DNA of 35,029 nt from an uncultured Fimbriimonadaceae bacterium. Lineage in GTDB: Bacteria > Armatimonadota > Fimbriimonadia > Fimbriimonadales > Fimbriimonadaceae. Both the position numbers and the translations under genes were made by a program. Under the pieces are notes generated by a model. The model saw only the letters and a list, made by a program, of their open reading frames with translations, did no database searches and had not been told where the DNA came from. The stretch covers positions 1 to 35,029 of the forward strand of contig CALGMO010000052.1 of the NCBI GenBank assembly GCA_937961665.1, written 5' to 3'. Positions 1 to 6,077 of the stretch are shown here, piece by piece; position 1 is the stretch's first letter; every line of letters begins with the position of its first letter.

Positions 1-1729
1 CCTCCGCGCGGCGCATGGCCTCGAGGCGCGCCGCGTCGCGCTCGGCCACGGCCGCGCGGTACTCGGGGAGCGCGACCGCGAGCGAGCGGAGGATCTGTTG
101 CTGGCTGCGCGAGAGGCCCAGCGTCGCCTTCAGCCGCGGCATCAGGTCGTCGAGGGTCGCCAGAAGCCGCTCGGACTCCGCCCGCCTCTCGTCGGCGACC
201 CACGCCCAGACGGCGTCCAGCGGGACGGCCTCGCGCGGGGCTTCCCGGTCGGCGCAGCCCTGGAACGTCTCCACCCGGTTGCGGCCAGCCCTCTTGGCGC
301 GGTAGAGCGCGGCGTCGGCCGCCCGCAGGAGCATCCCTGCGTCGCCGCCGTTCCGCGGGAAGGAGGCGCAACCGATGCTGACCGTGACTCCCCTGGGTCG
401 GCCGGACGAGGTGGGTTGCCGCACGAGGGACACGGCCTGGCGGACCCTCTCGGCGACGGAGGCGCAGCGCGGGGCGTCGGCGTCCGGCAGCAGCACGCCG
501 AACTCCTCTCCGCCGCACCGGCCGACGACGTCGTAGGGCCTCAGCGCGGAGCGGATCGCGTCCGCCACCTGCCTTAGCACCTGGTCGCCGGCGGCGTGCC
601 CCTCTTCCTCGTTGAAGTTGCGGAAGCGGTCGACGTCGATCATCAGCATCCCCAGGGGCTTGCCCGACCGCTCCGCCTGGCTGATGCGGCTCAGCAGCTC
701 GTCGTGGAAGGCGCGGTGGTTGAGGAGGCCGGTGAGCGGGTCGCGAGTGGCGGCCTGCTCCAGGCTCCGGCGCACGAGCGCCCCGTGCAGCCCCAGCGCC
801 AGCTGCTCCGCGAGCATCGCGAACAGCCTTCTTCGCGAGGCCATCGACGAGTCGTCGGCGCGGCCGATCAGTTCCAGAACTCCCAGCAGCTCTCCTCCTG
901 CTTCCAGCGGGTGGATGCTCGCCGGGCCGGGGCTGAGGTAGCACAGCCGCGCCTCCAGATCGCGGGTGAGCAGGTGTTCGGCGACGTTCGGAACGAACAG
1001 GCTCCGGCGGGTCTCCGCGACGAGCTCGGCGGCGCAGGAGGGGCCTCCGGGAACGTGCAGGCGCTCCAGGGTCCGGCAGGCCTGGCGGTTCGCGCCCATC
1101 GCGCCCTCGAGCGCGAACTCTCCCGGCGAGTCGGTGCGCACCCACAGCAGCGCGGAGGCTAGCTCGGCCACCGAGGCCAGTTCGAACACCGCGGCCCTCG
1201 CCATGGCCTCCACGGATGGGTTCATGGCGATCGCCTGGCTCAGGCGGCGCAGGGCCTCCGCCGTCACGCGGTGGCGGTCGGCCAGGGCGAGGGCCGACTG
1301 CTCGGCGGCGGCGTTCGTCACCAGCACGAGCGCCTCCCGCTCCCCGCTCCAGTCCAGCGGCGCGGCGTGGTACCGCAAACCGTCCAGGTGGAGCGAGCCC
1401 GGCGTGCCCTGCAGGGCGGCCTTCACCAGCGGACCGATCTCGGTCGTGAGCGCGGACCGCTTCACGCCGAGGCATGGGCTTCTGGTCGCCAAGCCCCACA
1501 GGCGGCGCGCGTAGCCCAGGGCGTCCAGCAAGGCCACTCCGGCCTGCGCAGGATCCAGGGCGCTCAGGAGAGCCGGCTCCGGCAGATCGAGCACCACCTC
1601 GGACCCGTCGCGCAGCTGGAGGCGGACGGGAAAGCCGGCCGGACCTTCCCGCTTCCGGTCCTCGATGGTTCGCACGCCGGAGGCCCGCAGAATCTCCTCC
1701 AGTCGGCGGGCTTCGGATGGCTCGCTCAC
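1..1729 (-). CDS. GAF-GGDEF diguanylate cyclase (3' end outside window)
   Basis: About 576 residues are visible on the minus strand with no stop before the left edge, so the C-terminus is missing. A GAF-like region (roughly residues 150-310) precedes a GGDEF domain (roughly 318-480) that opens with LTGLLNHRAFHDEL. The active-site motif is GGEEF at 406-410, and an RPYD inhibitory-site motif (397-400) lies five residues upstream. It should therefore make cyclic di-GMP from GTP and be product-inhibited. I see no signal peptide or membrane segment, so it is probably cytosolic and senses through the GAF part. After the GGDEF domain there are about 95 further helical residues of unclear nature. The start chosen is the GTG at 1729, behind a TTGAGG; an in-frame GTG at 1771 is possible. 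It diverges from the clostripain-like gene with 81 nt between them. Confidence 0.9.
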   Translation of the reverse strand, partial: MSEPSEARRLEEILRASGVRTIEDRKREGPAGFPVRLQLRDGSEVVLDLPEPALLSALDPAQAGVALLDALGYARRLWGLATRSPCLGVKRSALTTEIGPLVKAALQGTPGSLHLDGLRYHAAPLDWSGEREALVLVTNAAAEQSALALADRHRVTAEALRRLSQAIAMNPSVEAMARAAVFELASVAELASALLWVRTDSPGEFALEGAMGANRQACRTLERLHVPGGPSCAAELVAETRRSLFVPNVAEHLLTRDLEARLCYLSPGPASIHPLEAGGELLGVLELIGRADDSSMASRRRLFAMLAEQLALGLHGALVRRSLEQAATRDPLTGLLNHRAFHDELLSRISQAERSGKPLGMLMIDVDRFRNFNEEEGHAAGDQVLRQVADAIRSALRPYDVVGRCGGEEFGVLLPDADAPRCASVAERVRQAVSLVRQPTSSGRPRGVTVSIGCASFPRNGGDAGMLLRAADAALYRAKRAGRNRVETFQGCADREAPREAVPLDAVWAWVADERRAESERLLATLDDLMPRLKATLGLSRSQQQILRSLAVALPEYRAAVAERDAARLEAMRRAE

Positions 1730-1810
1730 TGCCTCAAGAAGATGATCGGTGGTGGGCCGGGCGGTCCTCACCGGATACTTGCAGGGGCCCTCGGAGCGTA
1801 AGCTGTCGTT

Positions 1811-3577
1811 GTGAAGCGTGCGTGGCTGATCGTTGTCGCGTTCGGAGCGGCGCTGCTCGCGGGTTGCGGCGGCGGGGGAGGGGGCGGCGGCGACCGAACC
1901 GTCTCCGACTTCGTCTACACCACCGACTGGGTCGCCGGATCGTCGGGACCGACGGGCCGGTCGCAACGGCTCTCGCTGGTGGACTCCAACGGCATCGTGC
2001 GCTGGGAGACCGTGATCAACCGCGAGGTGGACGGTCTGCAGGCTCAGCCGCTGGCGTCCGTGCCGACGGGCGACTTCCGGCTCGTCGCCCAGCTCTACAG
2101 CGAGCGGGACGCGGCCGGGGTGCAGACTGGACTGCTGACGGCTTCCGTCGAGGTCGCTCCGAAGGGCGCGTTCCAGACCGCGGTCGGTGCGCCGCCCGCG
2201 TCCCTGCGGGTGCAGCCGTCGTCGCTCGCGCTCCAGCCTCCAGCTTCGGCTCGGCTGGTCGCCACACCCTTGGCCGCCGACCAGAGGCCCGTGTTCGTCG
2301 CCCCCGACTCCTTGGGGTGGAGCTCCTCCGCACCGGCCGTCGCGACGGTGGACGAGGATGGCATCGTCCAGGCCTTGGCCGCGGGCGAGGCGAGGATCGA
2401 GGCCCGCCACATCCCTACCGGCGTCTCGGCGAGCGCGCCGGTCGTCGTGAGCCCTTCCTCCGCAGAGCGGACCAAATGGACGATCCTCGTGTTCCTCAAC
2501 GGCGCCAACGATCTGGCCGAGTTCAGCGTGAAGGACATGAACGAGATGGAGCGGGCCGCCCAGAACCCGCAGGTGAGGGTCGTCGTGCAGTGGAAGGTGG
2601 ACCCGTCGTACCTGTCCTCCGGCGGGTTCCGTGGCACCCGCCGCTACCTGATCAAGCCGGACTCCTCCTCGTCGATCCGGAGCGAGCTGGTTCAGGACCT
2701 CGGGGAGCGCGTGGACATGGGCCGAGCGACGACCCTGCGGGACTTCGTCCAGTGGGGGATGCAGAACTACCCCGCGGACCGCTTCGGGCTGATCGTCTGG
2801 AACCACGGCAACGGGTGGCTCCGGTCGGCGACGGCCGCCGCCAGCCGCGCGATCAGCTACGACGACCTGACCGGCAACGCCATCCAGGTGTGGCAGCTCG
2901 GCTCCGCCCTCCAAGGGGGGAGATTCGACTTCATCGCTTGGGACGCCAGCCTGATGCAGATGCTGGAGGTGGCCTACGAGGTGCGCGGCGTCACGGACTT
3001 CGTGGTCGGGAGCCAGGAGAGCCCTCCCGGGGACGGCTACCCGTACGAAGCGGTCCTGCGGAGGTTCCGAGACGATCCCGACGCGCCCACGGGGACGCTC
3101 GTCCGATCCTTCGTGGACGCGATGCTGGAGGAACCCGCCTACGCGAACCGCAAGATCACGCAGAGCGTCCTGCGAACCTCCGCCCTGGCCGAGGTGGCCC
3201 GGGCCGTGGACGTGCTGGGCGCGGCGCTGGCCGCGAACGCCTCGCAGCTGGGCGCGACGATGGCGCGCGTGCGCAGCACCACGCAGGCCTACTCTCCGAG
3301 CGACTACAGGCACTTCTACGACCTGCTGGGCGTGGCGAGGAACCTCGAGGATGCCGCGGGCGTTCCCGCGATCGTCGCGGCGGCGGGCGACGTGCGGCGG
3401 GCCGTGCAGGCCGCCGTGGCCTACGAGCGCCACAACGCGCAGTCCCCCGGCAGCAACGGCGTGTCGATCGACCTGACCCCCAAGGATCGCTGGAGCGCGT
3501 CCGCGCTGGCGGACTACCGCCGGCTCCAGCTGGGAGCGGACACGCGCTGGGACGAGTGGCTGGCCGTGGCGCCCTAA
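1811..3577 (+). CDS. clostripain-like (peptidase C11) lipoprotein with Ser at the catalytic Cys position
   Basis: A protein of 588 residues with a GTG start. The N-terminus is a lipoprotein signal (LLAGC, lipidated Cys19) followed by a run of glycines, so it should be membrane anchored and exported. Residues about 140-218 resemble a bacterial Ig-like (Big_2) domain (WSSSAPAVATVDEDGIV). From about 222 the sequence matches clostripain-family peptidases: TILVFLNGANDLAE, then IVWNHGNGW with the expected catalytic His332, then the block normally written DACLM. Here that block reads WDASLMQML, so Ser380 stands where the family has its catalytic Cys. The downstream block VGSQESPPGDGYPY is conserved. 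It is either an inactive homologue or one using Ser. The gene stands alone: GGDEF gene divergent upstream, long leader region downstream. Confidence 0.88.
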   Translation: MKRAWLIVVAFGAALLAGCGGGGGGGGDRTVSDFVYTTDWVAGSSGPTGRSQRLSLVDSNGIVRWETVINREVDGLQAQPLASVPTGDFRLVAQLYSERDAAGVQTGLLTASVEVAPKGAFQTAVGAPPASLRVQPSSLALQPPASARLVATPLAADQRPVFVAPDSLGWSSSAPAVATVDEDGIVQALAAGEARIEARHIPTGVSASAPVVVSPSSAERTKWTILVFLNGANDLAEFSVKDMNEMERAAQNPQVRVVVQWKVDPSYLSSGGFRGTRRYLIKPDSSSSIRSELVQDLGERVDMGRATTLRDFVQWGMQNYPADRFGLIVWNHGNGWLRSATAAASRAISYDDLTGNAIQVWQLGSALQGGRFDFIAWDASLMQMLEVAYEVRGVTDFVVGSQESPPGDGYPYEAVLRRFRDDPDAPTGTLVRSFVDAMLEEPAYANRKITQSVLRTSALAEVARAVDVLGAALAANASQLGATMARVRSTTQAYSPSDYRHFYDLLGVARNLEDAAGVPAIVAAAGDVRRAVQAAVAYERHNAQSPGSNGVSIDLTPKDRWSASALADYRRLQLGADTRWDEWLAVAP

Positions 3578-3596
3578 TCGACCGCACAAGGAAAAG

Positions 3597-3617
3597 GGGC
3601 CGGCGCGTCGCCGGCCC
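3597..3617 (+). terminator. GC-rich hairpin after the clostripain-like gene
   Basis: A perfect 9-bp inverted repeat, GGGCCGGCG and CGCCGGCCC, with a CGT loop, starts 20 nt after the stop codon. It is preceded by an A-run, but no T-run follows it on the plus strand. Read on the minus strand it is followed by CCTTTTCC. A plus-strand terminator role is inferred from position; without a U-tract it may act as an mRNA-stabilising stem instead. Confidence 0.45.
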
Positions 3618-3830
3618 TGGGCTGGAGGGGGGTGGTGGAAGGGGATTGGCTGTGAGGTTGTTGGTTGGGGATGTGGATTCTCTTGCAACCAAGGCATTCC
3701 GTGCGGCCAGACTCGGTTCGGCCTGAACTTGTACTAGGCTTGCTGCAAGCAGCCGAGAAACCCGTTGAGTTGCGCGCGAAGGATTGCCGGGACCCCGGGC
3801 GCGAGCCGGCGAAGGAGGGGTAGAGTGAAG
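3618..3830. other. non-coding leader upstream of the riboswitch
   Basis: No credible gene lies here. The only structure I can point to is a 7-bp inverted repeat, TTGGTTG at 3661-3667 and CAACCAA at 3686-3692, and a short GCTTG/CAAGC repeat near 3738-3750. The promoter of the riboswitch transcript should lie in this stretch, but I could not pick a convincing -35/-10 pair. Long frames running through it on the minus strand are shadows. Confidence 0.5.
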
Positions 3831-3941
3831 GCGCCGAACTCGGACGCCCGTCCGGGACGGGGGAACCACGTATCAGGGGCGCATCGCGGAAACGCGTAGG
3901 ATATCTCTTGGTCCGAGCCCGTCAGCTAACCCCGTAGGCGC
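3831..3941 (+). promoter_or_regulatory. cyclic di-AMP riboswitch (ydaO/yuaA type)
   Basis: The segment shows the conserved blocks of the ydaO/yuaA aptamer in order: GCGCCGAA at the 5' end, GGGGGAACCA, GGGGCGCATC, then GGATATCTCT, and finally TCCGAGCCCGTCAGCTAACC with CCGTAGGCGC at the 3' end. The closing helix pairs GCGCC (3831-3835) with GGCGC (3937-3941). RNAs of this class bind c-di-AMP and usually turn genes off when the ligand is high; known targets include potassium transporters, cell-wall hydrolases and osmolyte uptake. Here it lies 14 nt upstream of a mini-ORF start and heads a pair of unrecognised genes. There is no obvious intrinsic terminator after the aptamer. The ribosome-binding site AGGAGAGG follows at 3945-3952, so control of translation or of a longer-range fold is likely. 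Recognition is from conserved sequence; no model was run. Confidence 0.93.
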
Positions 3942-3955
3942 AACAGGAGAGGACC

Positions 3956-4018
3956 ATGGCTCCCCGGCGGGGCGGTGGCCTCCAAGACGACGGTCGATGG
4001 GAGGTCGAGGCATGTTGA
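3956..4018 (+). CDS. 20-codon leader mini-ORF after the riboswitch
   Basis: ATG at 3956 has a good Shine-Dalgarno (AGGAGAGG) just upstream and opens a 20-residue frame rich in Gly and Arg at first, then acidic. It ends in TGA at 4016-4018, which overlaps an ATG at 4018-4020 (TGATG) and lies just past the ATG at 4012 of the next gene. The first codons contain a small CCCC-GGC-GGGG hairpin (3962-3972). The arrangement suggests translational coupling, with the riboswitch gating the first ribosome-binding site and passage of ribosomes opening the next. Its short length makes a structural role for the peptide doubtful. It could also be a chance frame. Confidence 0.5.
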   Translation: MAPRRGGGLQDDGRWEVEAC

Positions 4019-4293
4019 TGGAGGCGAGAATCCGGCGCGAGCTGGACGAGGCGCGGAGCGCCCCAGGATCCCGCTTGGGAAAGGTGCGGAGGTTGCTTAG
4101 GCTCTCCAGGAAGACGCGGGCGTTGGCGGAGCATCTGGCCGACCTGGGCTTCCAGGAGTTCCACAGGAACCGCGACTCGAGGTCGAAGAGGTTCTGGCGC
4201 ACGGCCGCCAACCTGCTCGCTCTCGCGGACGTCGCGCGCCTGCTGGCTCGCAGGGAGCTGCAGGAGTCGAAGGTTCCGCGCGGCGCTTCGTAG
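4012..4293 (+). CDS. small basic helical protein of unknown function, first full gene of the riboswitch unit
   Basis: A protein of 93 residues that I do not recognise. The ATG at 4012 is chosen because GGAGG at 4001-4005 sits at the right distance; ATGs at 3997 and 4018 are in frame. It is strongly basic, predicted mostly helical, with Arg/Lys/Leu-rich repeats such as KVRRLLRLSRKTRALAEHL and an amphipathic stretch (NLLALADVARLLARREL). There is no signal peptide or clear membrane segment, so it is probably cytosolic, perhaps binding nucleic acid or a partner protein. It is the first substantial gene downstream of the c-di-AMP riboswitch and shares its orientation with the 205-residue gene 92 nt further on. 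Confidence 0.7.
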   Translation: MLMEARIRRELDEARSAPGSRLGKVRRLLRLSRKTRALAEHLADLGFQEFHRNRDSRSKRFWRTAANLLALADVARLLARRELQESKVPRGAS

Positions 4294-4385
4294 GCGGACC
4301 TGGCGGCGAACGCCCGAAAGCGGGCCTGCCGCGAGAAGGAGGCTTCGCAGGCCGTCCGTTCCCATGCGTCGGCCGAGGAGGGTCC

Positions 4386-5003
4386 ATGTCCGTTGAAACG
4401 CGCACCGAGTGCCGCATCGAGCTGCTGCCCGACCGGACCGTTCGGGTCTGGCTGGGGCACGGCGGGCTCTGGCTCCTGCTGGATCTGCACGGCCTGGCGG
4501 CCAACGAGTACCTGGTCGCCGTCTCGCTCCTGCGGGCGGACCCGATCGAGGCGCTCCGGGTGGCCGGACGGATGCCGACGTTGGTTCACGGAGTTCCACC
4601 GGACACCGCGCTCCCTGCGCACGATCCAGAGCTGGTCATGGACGCTTCGATGCGCGACATGAACCGGATCGACGACTTCATCTTCGTCCACAGCAGGGCG
4701 GAGATGCTCCGAATGGGCGTGCCTGCGCTCATTCTCGACGTCACAAGGCGCCTCGCGGATCTTGGCTATTGGACCGACCCTGAGGCGGTGCAGTCGGTCT
4801 GTCGCGGGTTTTGGGAGTGGGCGGCGAACGAGGAGGCCCTCCGCATCGCGGAGTCGCTTGCGGAGGCCGATCCCAGCCTGACGGAGCGCGAGCTCGTGGC
4901 GGCCACCGCCAGGGAGTTGCTCCGGCGGGGAGTCGGTCCGACGAGCGCGGCCAGGAAGTTCGCCGCGGATGGCGTGCGGCGGTACCTGGCGCGGTCGGAG
5001 TAG
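4386..5003 (+). CDS. hypothetical protein, second gene of the riboswitch unit
   Basis: A protein of 205 residues with no family I recognise. The ATG at 4386 has a strong ribosome-binding site (GAGGAGGG) directly upstream. The first 60 residues look beta-rich (CRIELLPDRTVRVWLGHGG, then LWLLLDLHGL). The middle (residues about 80-115) has a Met/Asp-rich stretch. The C-terminal 90 residues are helical with acidic and basic faces. No signal peptide or membrane helix is evident. It follows the 93-residue gene by 92 nt on the same strand, so both probably answer to the riboswitch. It ends 23 nt from the stop of the convergent phosphoesterase gene. Confidence 0.72.
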   Translation: MSVETRTECRIELLPDRTVRVWLGHGGLWLLLDLHGLAANEYLVAVSLLRADPIEALRVAGRMPTLVHGVPPDTALPAHDPELVMDASMRDMNRIDDFIFVHSRAEMLRMGVPALILDVTRRLADLGYWTDPEAVQSVCRGFWEWAANEEALRIAESLAEADPSLTERELVAATARELLRRGVGPTSAARKFAADGVRRYLARSE

Positions 5004-5026
5004 GCTTGTCCCGGCGAGGCGCCGCG

Positions 5027-6034
5027 TCAATCCCCGAACGAGGAGGCCAGCACGTACCGCGTCCGGAAGGCCCGCGGGTCCTTCTCGTCGATCTCGAACA
5101 CCCTGGCCCCCCGCAAGCGGTCCTTTTCCTCTCCCTTCAGGCCGTAGGTCGCGTAGCCGATGCTGCCGGCGTAGCCCAGGCGCACGCCGTACCACGTGCC
5201 GACGTAGGTGTTGACGTGGTCGTGGCCCACGAACACCCCCGCCACGTCCCCTCGGGCCAGGATCGCGCCGAACATCCCGCTGTTGATCAGCGAGGGGCAC
5301 TCGTCCTCGTTCCGCTCGCCGTCCTTGGCCAGACCCGCGGCATGCATCGCGCCGAACTCGGGCAGGGGGATGTGGAAGAACATCAGGCCCGGCACCTTGC
5401 GTCCGACCTCCCTCTCCAGAGCGTGCGACGTCTGGGCGTACCAGCCGATCTGCTCCGGCTGGATCCAGCCGTAGGCGCCGAGCTTCTGCCCCGCGATCTC
5501 CTCGGGCGCGTAGGCGTGCGAGTCCAGCAGCCAGACGGCGAGGGCCGGCCTGCCGTCCGCGCCCAGAACCCGCAGGAGGTTGTTGCCGACGCCCGGCACT
5601 CCGGCCGGATCGTCCGTGTTCCGGTTGTGGGGCAGGGCCCGCATCCAAGCCATCATGTCGGCCTTGGTGATGCCCAGCCGGTCCAAGGCGTCGCAGTCGT
5701 GGTTGCCGAACGTGGCGGCCCAAGGCACCCGGCGGCTCTCCATCGGCTGAGCCAGGGCCTCGAGGGAGCGGCGCACCTGGTCCTTGTTCTGGAACGCCCC
5801 GGTGCTCAGGAGGTCGCCGGTCACCACCACCAGGTCCGGCTTCTCCGCGTCCAGAATGCGCTCCATCGCGGCCTTCGTCTTCGGGTGGAACACCGGCCCG
5901 TCCTGTGGATCGGTGAACTGCACCATCTTGAACGAACCCTGCCGGAAGCGGAGCGGCTCGGCCTGCGACGTGGAGCCTGCGACCGGAGAGAGCGGCAGGA
6001 GGCAAGCCGCCGCACAGAATCCCAAACCCAGCAT
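5027..6034 (-). CDS. secreted calcineurin-like metallophosphoesterase
   Basis: A protein of 335 residues with an N-terminal signal peptide (LGFCAAACLLPLSPVAG). The metal-binding blocks of the family appear in order: FTDPQDG (Asp42), VTGDLL (Asp74), FGNHD (110-113), MFFHIPLPEF, and VGHDHVN near residue 277. This resembles the Dcr2/purple-acid-phosphatase-like branch. In the first block the usual D-x-H is D-P-Q, so one metal ligand is Gln44. It is probably an exported phosphomonoesterase or phosphodiesterase; the substrate cannot be told. It is the last gene of the minus-strand run, 43 nt after the rhamnosidase. It lacks a Shine-Dalgarno and has its own -10-like TAGAAT 7 nt before ATG, so it may also be transcribed independently. 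Confidence 0.88.
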   Translation of the reverse strand: MLGLGFCAAACLLPLSPVAGSTSQAEPLRFRQGSFKMVQFTDPQDGPVFHPKTKAAMERILDAEKPDLVVVTGDLLSTGAFQNKDQVRRSLEALAQPMESRRVPWAATFGNHDCDALDRLGITKADMMAWMRALPHNRNTDDPAGVPGVGNNLLRVLGADGRPALAVWLLDSHAYAPEEIAGQKLGAYGWIQPEQIGWYAQTSHALEREVGRKVPGLMFFHIPLPEFGAMHAAGLAKDGERNEDECPSLINSGMFGAILARGDVAGVFVGHDHVNTYVGTWYGVRLGYAGSIGYATYGLKGEEKDRLRGARVFEIDEKDPRAFRTRYVLASSFGD

Positions 6035-6041
6035 GGGACGG

Positions 6042-6047
6042 ATTCTA
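6042..6047 (-). promoter_or_regulatory. putative -10 box for a leaderless phosphoesterase mRNA
   Basis: Minus-strand TAGAAT ends 7 nt before the ATG at 6034, in the short gap after the rhamnosidase stop. No convincing -35 was found. The spacing would place the transcription start at or next to the start codon. Confidence 0.4.
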
Positions 6048-6077
6048 GACGATGGTCGGGCTGGAATCCCCCGATCG

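Noticed and set aside
3661-3692. The TTGGTTG/CAACCAA repeat as an operator or a second riboswitch
   Set aside because: A single 7-bp repeat with no known aptamer sequence around it is too weak to name; it is noted only as structure in the leader.
3873-6005. A 710-codon open frame on the minus strand covering the riboswitch region and two small genes
   Set aside because: It is another-frame shadow of the phosphoesterase and has composition typical of GC-rich shadows (Arg, Gly, Pro, Ala). Its part over 3831-3941 would be coding through a conserved RNA on the other strand.
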